Below are positions 17,901-26,283 of a stretch of 64,000 bases of DNA, one piece after another. The DNA is from Prochlorococcus sp. AG-409-A10. Lineage in GTDB: Bacteria; Cyanobacteriota; Cyanobacteriia; PCC-6307; Cyanobiaceae. The notes beneath the pieces were generated by a model. The model ran no database searches. It was given only the letters and a program-made list of their open reading frames with translations, and was not told the DNA's origin. Location: contig QCJG01000005.1 in assembly GCA_003216175.1 (NCBI GenBank), positions 43,142-107,141 on the forward strand, written 5' to 3'. The translations under genes were made by a program, and so were the position numbers. Position 1 is the first letter of the stretch, and every line of letters starts with the position of its first letter.

Positions 17901-20900
17901 TCTGATTGTTCAACCGCATCCAAGACGGGTTTGAGTTTGCGCGGGAGATGTTGCAAGTCAATACCACTGATGACCCAACGATCGAGGGTGTAGGCCATCA
18001 GTTGCCGCTTGAGGATTGCCGGAGCATCGAGATAACAACCTGGCGGACTAACCTGACCTTGAAGCATCTCTTTTGGTTCTAAGAAGAAAAACAGGTCGTG
18101 AGACGTTCCCGCTACAAGCGTCCCGACCAGAGCATTACCATCACGGCGTCCAGCTCTACCAATCCTCTGAAGATAGTTGGCAGGCTCAGGAGGTACTGAA
18201 GCAAGTAAAACTGTTGATAGATCGCCAATGTTGATCCCCATCTCCAAGGTGGAGGTAGCAGAAAGCAGGTTGGGATCACTTCTATATTTGCCACGAATAT
18301 AATTACTTTCAAGCCTTTCGCGATCTTGCCTAGTTAGAAGGCCCGTATGTTCTCGAGCAACGATTCTATTAACCTCACCTTGTTCATAGAGCCGCTTGTA
18401 AATAGGTAAACCTCCACGAGGATTAGTCGTATAAGCGCCATTACAATGGCGCACCAAGCAAGGCATCTGATCCCAAAGCAAAAGCTGGTCGCTTGGGATG
18501 GCTTGGCTATCACCACAGCAATTGCATCGCAACACAATGGTTTGAGCACTTACCTGGATGCAGGATCGAGGAATTGCCCATACGATAGATTCTCGGTGAC
18601 CAGGAATTTCAAGAAGAAGACTTTCCTTTAAAAAAGATTCAATCACTGCTTGAAGTATTTCTTTCTGCTGTTCAATATCAAGCACTTTGGTCGGATCAAG
18701 TATACGATTGAGCCAATTTTGGGACCAAGTGATTTGACCTTTTTCTCGGATTATTTGCTCAAAAATTCCATTACGTCGATGGCTGCAAATAAATCTGGGC
18801 TTTGGCGTTGAGGGGCCAAACCGGGGCGTGTGTGTTATGCGTTTGTTGAACACGAATGTTTCTGTTCCTCCACTAGTGATATATGCGCTTCCTTTTCGAT
18901 CAGTTCCCACAAGTTCTGGCATATCTAAACCACCTAGCTGGCGCCAGTGGTGTAAAAGGCCCAGTACTAGTTGATGAACTTGTATTGAACCAATCTGACG
19001 TAAAGGTTCGATCTCGTTTTGCAATCGACTCAGAAGGTTTGGTAGCAGAGAATTGACTGCTGAAGGATCAATGTAGGCGGCGAGAGATCCAGCTTGCTCT
19101 ACAGAAGAGCCCAAGCGTGAGCGATAACCAAATTCAGCACCAACTTCCCAGCGCATGCGATTCTGGATCATCTTGACCAAAGGACTATCTGCTATTAACA
19201 CCGGAATATCCTGTTGTTGCAATTGCTCCCATTCACTCAGCCATTCGAGGTCGTGAGGGATAAAGGTGGCCGTAAAATCGACAGGATTAATAAATTCTCT
19301 ATGGCCATCAATAATTAGTTGCTCCTGGAGTTTATCCAGCCCCAAGGGGCCATGCTTTTGCACACATTTTGTAAGGGCAGTGCGAAAAGAGGTGCGATAA
19401 GCTCTGGCCGCGATGAAGCCGGCACGATGTGCGGCATCTTGAACTGAATCGGAAAACGCCAACAACTTCTTATCGTTGTTAAAAGCCGAGGCAAACAAGG
19501 AAGAGCTCCAAGTGCTGGTTAGATTGGCAGTTGATGAACCGATGAGCAATAAGCTCTGCTTGGCATGACAGTAAGGACAATCACGATTTACATGAGGATG
19601 ACCATGATCGTCATGCCAGCTGCAGTCTGGGATATTGACGTTGATAATGCTACGACTCTGGCAGTTTGGACAGATGCTGTTCTTTACAACATTAGTAGGA
19701 TGAAAAGTTAAGCAACTACAGCAGAGTTTATGGCTGCTTTTTGAATCAGATCCCGTTGGGAAGAGATAGCGGAGATATGGGTCGCCAGCGAAATATGCAC
19801 GATAAAAGGCCTGGAGGTTATTAGCGCGATTAAGCTGATTGCTACCCTGATTGATTACAGTGGAGGACCAACCGGTGGCACCACAATCACGGCAATATAC
19901 TGTAGGAAGATGTGTGCTTGATTCTGAGCCGGCCAGGTCATCGGAATGACAGAGTTTTGGCTGTTCTTCAACAGAGGCCACCATACGTTTTAGCTCTCGA
20001 AGCCATAGCTGTTGGCGCAAGTTCACCCAGGGCACAGAGATCTCTTTGCCACTGATTAAGTTAGTAGTTCGACGCGCGTGAGAAACGAGCGCTAGCAAGC
20101 TCTCCAGTAACAACAATCTGTAGGAAAGCGGGTACCTCTCTCCCAGTCCAAGCTGTTTGGAGAACCGTTCCAGCAGGTCATTGATCGAACAAGTATTTTT
20201 TGCTTGACGTACCAAGTTATGAACCGCGGGAAGAGTACCCAAACGCCAGCCTAATTTAAGTCTCCAACTGGGATTATTAATATTCCCCTCAGGAGGGAGA
20301 GGGAGGGTATCTGCTAGCCAAAGCTCAGCTTGTTTAGCAATGTAGTTTTCAGTAGAAATTGCATTAGTAGGGTCAAGGTTTATTTCATCGTCTACTCCAG
20401 GGAGTGGTAGAGCAAATAGACCTCCTTCTTCTTGGTCGCCAAAGCCGGTATGAACCGCAAAAAACTCTTCCGGGCTAAGTCGCTCTTCTTCAATCAAAGA
20501 TCCCGTTTCAAAGGGACTGGCAAATATCTGTCCGGCATACTTGAGCATTGCCTCACGGGAGTCAGATCCACCTAGGGTGGCAGATGTCCCAACACATACA
20601 AGGTCATCACTTGGGCAATAGAGACGATTACGTATACGACGGATTAAACATGCGAGATCAGTCCCCTGAGCACCATCAAACGTATGGAATTCATCGACGA
20701 CTAAGTAGCGTAAAACACCAGATTGGTTATGTTGCCATAGGCTTTGAACATGAGGCTGAATAAGTAAATAATCGAGCTGCTTGTAGTTAGTAAGCAGAAT
20801 GTCAGGAGGAGCCTTATGAAGGACATCTTTGTCGGTGATGACGTTGTCAGATGACATTGACAATGTGGGTGACTCGTCAGAAGAACCGATATAAAGTCCA

Positions 20901-21376
20901 GCTCTAATCCCTGAAAGAGAAGGTGTGCTATGGATTAGTTGGGCAATGCGCTTGGACTGGTCAGTCGCAAGTGCATTCATTGGGTAGATGAGGATCGCCT
21001 TGATACCTCTCTGAGTCTGTAATTTCAGTTGTCGACAATGTTCCAATAGCGGAAGCAAAAAGCATTCGGTCTTACCTGAACCGGTACCTGTCGCTACTAA
21101 TGTGTTTTTTGGACTACCTGGTAATAATCTTTGAAAGGCTTTCTCTTGATGCCTATAAGGAGGAAATGGCAGAGGAATCTTTGGAAACCAATTACGACCT
21201 GATCCTTCGTGAAATGGTAATGAAATCGAGACATAAGGACCCTTAAATAGCTGATCCCGATTAGCTAGAAAACGATCAATGAGGCCCGTGAATCCAGGCG
21301 TTGTGGGGTGAAAAGACGTATAGATAGCATCCTTGGCGACCTTTTCTAATTCACTTGCAAGAACAGACGGAAACAT
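14909..21376 (-). CDS. Giant DEAD/DEAH helicase with DUF1998 (DruE/DrmA-B-like)
   Basis: A 2155-aa protein. N-terminal SF2 helicase: ATGTGSGKT (95-103), VVDEFH (226-231), GTSATLGG (263-270), and later a second RecA domain with MGINIGDL and QRIGRAGRRDG. Several zinc-ribbon-like Cys pairs follow (YCRDCG, CCSC/CPNC, CPYC, FCPSC/CPRC). A DUF1998 region near residues 1600-1700 ends in CRCNDGCYRC. From about 1742 there is a C-terminal extension with SRADFLL and YTDGWEFH that resembles a Vsr/DUF559-type nuclease fold, and a second AELAW... GWHYW segment. The plan matches Druantia DruE, and also equals DISARM DrmA plus DrmB in one chain. It sits 2 bp after the methyltransferase gene. Likely the central translocase of the defence system. 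Confidence 0.85.
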   Translation of the reverse strand: MFPSVLASELEKVAKDAIYTSFHPTTPGFTGLIDRFLANRDQLFKGPYVSISLPFHEGSGRNWFPKIPLPFPPYRHQEKAFQRLLPGSPKNTLVATGTGSGKTECFLLPLLEHCRQLKLQTQRGIKAILIYPMNALATDQSKRIAQLIHSTPSLSGIRAGLYIGSSDESPTLSMSSDNVITDKDVLHKAPPDILLTNYKQLDYLLIQPHVQSLWQHNQSGVLRYLVVDEFHTFDGAQGTDLACLIRRIRNRLYCPSDDLVCVGTSATLGGSDSREAMLKYAGQIFASPFETGSLIEEERLSPEEFFAVHTGFGDQEEGGLFALPLPGVDDEINLDPTNAISTENYIAKQAELWLADTLPLPPEGNINNPSWRLKLGWRLGTLPAVHNLVRQAKNTCSINDLLERFSKQLGLGERYPLSYRLLLLESLLALVSHARRTTNLISGKEISVPWVNLRQQLWLRELKRMVASVEEQPKLCHSDDLAGSESSTHLPTVYCRDCGATGWSSTVINQGSNQLNRANNLQAFYRAYFAGDPYLRYLFPTGSDSKSSHKLCCSCLTFHPTNVVKNSICPNCQSRSIINVNIPDCSWHDDHGHPHVNRDCPYCHAKQSLLLIGSSTANLTSTWSSSLFASAFNNDKKLLAFSDSVQDAAHRAGFIAARAYRTSFRTALTKCVQKHGPLGLDKLQEQLIIDGHREFINPVDFTATFIPHDLEWLSEWEQLQQQDIPVLIADSPLVKMIQNRMRWEVGAEFGYRSRLGSSVEQAGSLAAYIDPSAVNSLLPNLLSRLQNEIEPLRQIGSIQVHQLVLGLLHHWRQLGGLDMPELVGTDRKGSAYITSGGTETFVFNKRITHTPRFGPSTPKPRFICSHRRNGIFEQIIREKGQITWSQNWLNRILDPTKVLDIEQQKEILQAVIESFLKESLLLEIPGHRESIVWAIPRSCIQVSAQTIVLRCNCCGDSQAIPSDQLLLWDQMPCLVRHCNGAYTTNPRGGLPIYKRLYEQGEVNRIVAREHTGLLTRQDRERLESNYIRGKYRSDPNLLSATSTLEMGINIGDLSTVLLASVPPEPANYLQRIGRAGRRDGNALVGTLVAGTSHDLFFFLEPKEMLQGQVSPPGCYLDAPAILKRQLMAYTLDRWVISGIDLQHLPRKLKPVLDAVEQSDKNDSKKEAFPYSWLSWVESQQLDLLERFIEMFDESLTAGSQQVLAEDFLNTADTPYNAPFAREIIQRLEEFITERKRLTAESRRLRKKFNDYKLLGVALTEQQLYDKDQIYREQKAFAALKKDLENRALLAMLTNEGFLPNYSFPETGVTLKSVLWRNTRTSGQGGNRSQELPPLSYERPANVAIRELVPNGLFYAQGRRVKVDQVDPNLNQIEEWRFCPSCSFTSRKTDEDFSNKECPRCGNSGYADQGQVNEMAKLKQVQATTEDSRSRFGDDSDERNPIFFVRELLILPDLSRRETSLVIVDDDFPFGAEYLSSTSFREINFGQLVAAGQAHTIAGKNLRVRGFEICSSCGKVQQGPARANNHTWGCRFRDKPDNAQLRHLMFIYREFNSEALRFLLPGANFWDESGQPSFLGALHLGLKNHFGGKVNHLQSSIGEEPQLGSQQRKTFLYLYDSIPGGSGYLRQLIESGGNDLRAVFEKSLIAMKTCRCNDGCYRCIFQYRQRFDREYTSKLRAINQLQSILNRWDELQASERSLSEIKINTRAESELELRFIEKLKEGKGLPEGVKLSIRDDVINGQKGYRLILDNGQKSISWTLELQVPIGNDEGVEVFSRADFLLTPTAGGKSIAIYTDGWEFHRGRLAKDAEQRMALQRSDAYLIWALTWDDVVEKLPNPQKPLQPNGLANVRRGVLTRENPYKKWLPSSLLKQINELGVAIPISNHDIQCQGSLELLMTYLALPVEEFWQGVAQQFCQSQLENIQLSDQRLTSTISELNLQGHIADWKNSDERSFGNIIEPAPGLTLVNIGDIKWHEELNPTASFRVIHFNPEVSNDSPQQQEIWREWIRQINIFQFLPYLLISTPGWTGEQQSSSTNLSLVRVDRFDVTPNDDKLFSFKDLKYWREIRSLIALECRPILDAIQELNVDQSVPLPEAGFELEGQRGEVIAEAELAWPEKKLAVTITTDDANAFEKAGWHYWSVDNSPDKIATAIIEAF

Positions 21377-21378
21377 AG

Positions 21379-24300
21379 TTAGTTCGCTTGGCCCCTTTCA
21401 AAAAACTCCCAAGCAGTTCTATAGTCCTCAGTCCGATTACATCGATCAAAGGGGGCCTCGTATGTGATGATACGCTCTACAGGACCGTCAGGATGGGTGT
21501 CATCAATGATCGTACGATTAACTGAGCCAAGCTTAATATCCGCTATCTCTTCCCATCCGACCTCTTTATTGGCACCATACCCTTTCCCTTTACGTTGAAA
21601 ACCAACTCCCGTAAGCCCCTTGCTAGCCGTGAAAACAATGCGCCCATTTTGGTCGTACCAAGTGTCGTTTTCATATTGCTGCATTACGGGAAACTGAACG
21701 CGATAAATTGTTATTAATTCTTCAAGAGTAAGGCCTAAGGCTTTAGCAACTAAAACATCAATCTCTAGTAGGGCTTGTCGGCGACTGTAGTCAGATCGAA
21801 GGGCGCATTCACGTTGCCAAGTTGGTGTGAGATTATTAAAGAAGCTATTGCATAGACGAGAATCCTCTTTGCCCCAATATTGATTACAGAAGGTATCCTC
21901 CCAGCACTCATTCCAAATATCTATATATTGAATAGTGAGGCAATTAAGAGCGAGTGCTCTAATTCGAAGACTTGGTAAATACGGTGATTCAGAGGGAGGT
22001 AATGGAAGTTGACGAAGAACATTTTTATTGGCATGCCCCATACCTGTTGATTTCACGAAAAAGTCAACTGGTATGCTCATACCCATTGCAAGGAAATCAA
22101 CTGTTCTTCTTTGTGTCTTAAAAACTGTCGAGATACATGTGTTTACATGACCAACTCCTTTTGGCAAGAGGGTAGGTATATATGTTCTTTCACCTGATTG
22201 ACTGAGCATTTCACGGCTAGTAACCCGATAAAAAGCTGTCACAGAATCTTTATCCCCCCATGGCACCCTCGGAGTTCTGGAACGGTATTCCGATATCGAA
22301 ACATCTGAGCAGTAGTTTGACCGAGGGAGATAATCGTCAGAGAGAGTATTGAGGTCGAGACAGTCGTAGTGACTATTAAGATTGCAGATAGTCCTTGGGG
22401 TTTTATTGAACAGTCTGCCTATATAAAAATGAGGTCCAGAGAGAATTAGTTGACGTGGTTCACTTGCAAAGCTTGTATGCCTACGAATAGTGCCATCTTT
22501 CTGAGAGCTCGTCTCATTCCACATCTCAGTGGTTATGTATTCGCCCTTCAGATCCTCGAGCCGCATTGAGTTAGAAGAAAATTTCTCTAAAACACTTTTT
22601 AGTTGCTTGGAGTGAAGAGCAGGTAATCGGGCTTGTTTGGTTGCCGTGCCTGGTTCGTCATAGAGTTGAACGAACAAGGCAAGTGTTTGCTCGTCAACGT
22701 CGATAAGTCTTTGGTTATGGCCAGTTGTATTCCACTGATTTCTTTTATTTTTAATACCACCAACGGGATCACTGCCTTCATGTATGAAGCAGCAATCTAT
22801 AGTTTTAGGATGAAATAGGTTAGCAATATGAACGAAGCGAGGCTGCCTCTTAGATCCACAAATATTAATGCTAAATTTTGTGTTGTGATGAACTTCAGAA
22901 AATAAGGAATTCTGATTTTCAAACTGGAAATGTTTCCGAAGTCGTCCATAAAGCTCCTCTCTTAAAGTTCCACCCTTAGGATCGTCGTAAACCCCCTCAG
23001 GATGTAGGAATCCTTGTACCCCATGGCATGAAGCCAGACGCCAAGAAAGGGGAAGGAAGCATTTGTACAGATTTGCCTTGCCTCCAACCAGTAATGGATA
23101 ATTTACGACAGCATTAAGAAACGCTTGACTTCCATTCTGCTCTTCAAATTCCTCGAGGTAGGTAGGAAGTAGCAATGGATTAGCTTTAAATGCTTCGCTA
23201 CGGCGATTTGAAAGCTCAGTGGCGCTCACCTTACGGATAAGTACCATAGGGTCGGTATCGCCGATCACTCCCTTCTCCTCCCACTGCACTTTAAGCCAGG
23301 GAGGGTTACCCACGACCAGATCGAAACCACCCTCACCGAGTAGATCGGCAAATTCAAGATCCCAGTGAAGTGGTCGGATACGTTGTGTGATAGCTTCAAC
23401 TTGATTAAGTCGATGAAAATCAGTCTTAAGCTTATTAATATCTACAAAACCGTGCCGATCAGAGAAGTCTACAGCTAATTGCTTAGGTTGAGTTTCAGGA
23501 AACAGTTTTCCTTGTCCAAGATCTGGTGATACTCCTTGCTCTAAATCGCCGAGGATCATACTGAGTTCCATGAGCCAGGTGTCGCGACAGGGGAGTGATC
23601 CTACCTGGCTTATGGGCCAGAACCACAATGCTACCCAGTAATCCATAGCCCATTTCAATCGAAGACGAGCGTTAGTGTTCGCCACATCTAAGCCTTTAAC
23701 CTCTTGTTCCTGAATACGGTCTTTGATCCTTAGTGGTGTCCAATTGATATCTTTCTCTCCAGTAGGGTCTTGCCAAACAGGTAGGGGGTCGGTTGTGCGG
23801 TTTCGTAGTTGTTTTTGCTCTATTGCCCAGTGTTGCCATAGAGAATCGACAAGTCTACTGAGGCGTTGTAAATGAGCAATTTGTGATTCTGTAAAGACTT
23901 CTCCAACAAATGACTTGTTCCATTTTTTTAAGCATTTAATAGCTTCAGGCTCAAGCTGCTTAATAACTTTTCCAGTGTATGAAGCCATACCAGGATCGGG
24001 TAATAAAAAATGAAAGATACCGTCAGCGGGAAGTTCTGTACACCAGTCCAATTCCTCTGGAGCATGTTCGTGCCAAAGCTTTCGGGGCTTTAAATTGCGA
24101 GCAGTGCTTGTAGGAAGTTGATTTACCCGATATATCTGCCTTCTAGCTCCAATCAATGAGTTACCACATATCAGCTGTTGGCTGAACCAGGGAACAAAAG
24201 CTCTGCCCTTTTCAGGTGTAAAGATACTGTTAAGCCAGAGACTTACCTCTGCTAGTTCTACCGCTACGGGATTCAGGTCAACACCGAACACGTTTTGATC

Positions 24301-26280
24301 AACAAGTCGCATTTTTACCTTTTGCAGCTCGGTAGAAAAATGATCGAGGGAAATGCTCTTTCTTGTTTCTTGTTGGCGAAGTTCTAAATAGGCCTGAGCT
24401 AGCTGGTTCACAACTTCATTCAAAAACGCAGCCGAACCCATGGCTGGCTCGCAGACCTTTAGGCTTAAGATATCGGAAGCTGTTTTACCAGTTAGTAAAT
24501 CTTTTAATGCGTTCTTTACTAGGCACTGAGTGAGCGATTCAGGGGTGTAGTAGCTTGCGCTCTTTTCTCTATCACGTCCGGCCAAACGATAAAGGAAGCT
24601 GCCCTTGGAGTAGCTCTTGGGATTACCTGTTCTTGAGTCAGGAACAATTTCCTCTGATTTATAGTTTTTTATTTGTGAAGCAGTTATAAAGTGGCCTACC
24701 TCAAGCTCGTCGTGGTCTCTACTAATTGCCTTGTCTCTTGTGTCATCGTCACCTCCATCACAAACTCCTTCAAGATTTTCGTCCTCATTAGATCTAGAGG
24801 CTTTTTCTTTTTTAGATGCAGACTGCACTTCAAAAAGTTCTTCTTCCGCAAAGAATCCTCGGAAGCTTAGAAGAGCTTCATAGACGGCACCTAATTGGTT
24901 AATTCCAAGTTGAGAATAGCCTACACGTCCACGTCGTTTGCTTGTGTCTTTTTTTGTTAGAGACATCAGCTCAATAACCTCGCGTAAGACCACATTGCGG
25001 AAACTTACTTTTCCAATGGTTGGCAGACGACAAGGATCAAATAGATGGGCCCTTAGCGGTGTTAATCGAAAGCTGTCGTGGTAAGTATCTTCCTCCTCGT
25101 TGAGGAGAATTTGCCTGGTAGGATCGTCGCGCACGGGATAGCCCTCCCAGATCATCTGAAAAAGAAGATCTAGGGAATCACTAATGTAAAAGCTCTCTTT
25201 ATCCTCTTCTCTGTAAAGCTCAGCGGTATCCATAGATCTTAAGCTCTCTAGGCTGTAACCAAGTCGATAAACATCACTAGCCATAGGCGCATATCCAAGA
25301 TCAGGCCTGCTCTCGATGTAGAAAAGAAAAAGCAACCTATACATATACCGAAGGCATTCGAGCGTAAGTTGATCGGCGTCAATTTTGCCTTTGAACACTC
25401 CTTCATTACGTGAGCGACGCCAGTGAATTACTTCGTTGCCGAGTAGCTCGATCGCTTTTCGAAGAGCGTATTTTAGATCGCCGCTCACTTCGTACGCATG
25501 CTTATGACTATTCTCATCAAGCTCATCCAATAAGGAAATACCACCATTGCTAGGACACGAATGTTCTCGATGCAGCAGAGTGGTCGCAGCTAGAACTGCA
25601 TCAGGGTTGTAGTCACCGAGTAGGCAGTCGAGATCAAAGCGCAATAGACGAGATGCTGCCCATTTCTGACGGTCTATCAACACCAGTTGATCGCGGCTAA
25701 CAGCAAGTACCCAACGAGGAGGAATATCCTGTCCGAAAACCTTTTCACTGATTAATATTTCCCAGTTTTCGCTTTCAAATACATAGCCAAGTGATGGATC
25801 ATTGATCTGGCATCCCCAAGTTGTAGAGATGGAGAGCTCAAGCGGATCTAGAGGCTCATCGCTGGGATTGAAGCACTCCACTAACCATAAGTACGGTTCG
25901 CCTTTACCATTTACCACTTCACCAAGTAAAGGGATCTGATATGCCTCCCCTCCTACAAGTAATGGCTCTTGCTTAATAGTGAAGGTATATCCAAGGGCAT
26001 CGCAAAGAGGCCTAAAGAAAAGTTCACGCTGAAGACGTAGCCGTTCAGCAGGATCGTTCTTTATCCCCCTCTCTGTCTCACGTAGCTTCTGCCAAGACTT
26101 GCGCAATGCCTTGAATCGCTGATCCGGTGTACACACCTCAGCAAGAGGGTCTTTCTCTTTCTGAGCTTTAGCATCATCAATCCATCGTTTATTCACCTTC
26201 TTGATGTCACTCGTTAATACGCTCTCTAGGTAGTGGGCGGAATAAAATTCATTAGAGTTGGTGATACCTGCTAACGCCAT
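21379..26280 (-). CDS. Large N6-adenine DNA methyltransferase (DrmMI/Eco57I-like)
   Basis: A 1633-aa protein with a class-I SAM-dependent fold: YYTPESL (577-583), motif [11 protein letters not shown] (610-619), [13 protein letters not shown] (665-677) and catalytic NPPW (992-995), the adenine-N6 signature. The long N-terminal 500 residues are of the type IIG/BREX-PglX/DISARM-DrmMI sort; I do not see an obvious PD-(D/E)XK nuclease site there. The C-terminal 500 residues, with many aromatic and polar stretches, would be target recognition. It starts 3 bp after the SNF2 gene and ends 2 bp before the giant helicase. Expected role: methylate a host motif so that the restriction part spares self DNA. 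Confidence 0.85.
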   Translation of the reverse strand: MALAGITNSNEFYSAHYLESVLTSDIKKVNKRWIDDAKAQKEKDPLAEVCTPDQRFKALRKSWQKLRETERGIKNDPAERLRLQRELFFRPLCDALGYTFTIKQEPLLVGGEAYQIPLLGEVVNGKGEPYLWLVECFNPSDEPLDPLELSISTTWGCQINDPSLGYVFESENWEILISEKVFGQDIPPRWVLAVSRDQLVLIDRQKWAASRLLRFDLDCLLGDYNPDAVLAATTLLHREHSCPSNGGISLLDELDENSHKHAYEVSGDLKYALRKAIELLGNEVIHWRRSRNEGVFKGKIDADQLTLECLRYMYRLLFLFYIESRPDLGYAPMASDVYRLGYSLESLRSMDTAELYREEDKESFYISDSLDLLFQMIWEGYPVRDDPTRQILLNEEEDTYHDSFRLTPLRAHLFDPCRLPTIGKVSFRNVVLREVIELMSLTKKDTSKRRGRVGYSQLGINQLGAVYEALLSFRGFFAEEELFEVQSASKKEKASRSNEDENLEGVCDGGDDDTRDKAISRDHDELEVGHFITASQIKNYKSEEIVPDSRTGNPKSYSKGSFLYRLAGRDREKSASYYTPESLTQCLVKNALKDLLTGKTASDILSLKVCEPAMGSAAFLNEVVNQLAQAYLELRQQETRKSISLDHFSTELQKVKMRLVDQNVFGVDLNPVAVELAEVSLWLNSIFTPEKGRAFVPWFSQQLICGNSLIGARRQIYRVNQLPTSTARNLKPRKLWHEHAPEELDWCTELPADGIFHFLLPDPGMASYTGKVIKQLEPEAIKCLKKWNKSFVGEVFTESQIAHLQRLSRLVDSLWQHWAIEQKQLRNRTTDPLPVWQDPTGEKDINWTPLRIKDRIQEQEVKGLDVANTNARLRLKWAMDYWVALWFWPISQVGSLPCRDTWLMELSMILGDLEQGVSPDLGQGKLFPETQPKQLAVDFSDRHGFVDINKLKTDFHRLNQVEAITQRIRPLHWDLEFADLLGEGGFDLVVGNPPWLKVQWEEKGVIGDTDPMVLIRKVSATELSNRRSEAFKANPLLLPTYLEEFEEQNGSQAFLNAVVNYPLLVGGKANLYKCFLPLSWRLASCHGVQGFLHPEGVYDDPKGGTLREELYGRLRKHFQFENQNSLFSEVHHNTKFSINICGSKRQPRFVHIANLFHPKTIDCCFIHEGSDPVGGIKNKRNQWNTTGHNQRLIDVDEQTLALFVQLYDEPGTATKQARLPALHSKQLKSVLEKFSSNSMRLEDLKGEYITTEMWNETSSQKDGTIRRHTSFASEPRQLILSGPHFYIGRLFNKTPRTICNLNSHYDCLDLNTLSDDYLPRSNYCSDVSISEYRSRTPRVPWGDKDSVTAFYRVTSREMLSQSGERTYIPTLLPKGVGHVNTCISTVFKTQRRTVDFLAMGMSIPVDFFVKSTGMGHANKNVLRQLPLPPSESPYLPSLRIRALALNCLTIQYIDIWNECWEDTFCNQYWGKEDSRLCNSFFNNLTPTWQRECALRSDYSRRQALLEIDVLVAKALGLTLEELITIYRVQFPVMQQYENDTWYDQNGRIVFTASKGLTGVGFQRKGKGYGANKEVGWEEIADIKLGSVNRTIIDDTHPDGPVERIITYEAPFDRCNRTEDYRTAWEFFERGQAN

Positions 26281-26283
26281 AGA

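Noticed and set aside
21379..26280. Type IIG restriction-modification enzyme with an N-terminal nuclease
   Set aside because: The size would fit, but I could not find a convincing PD-(D/E)XK site in the first 500 residues, so I call only the methyltransferase.
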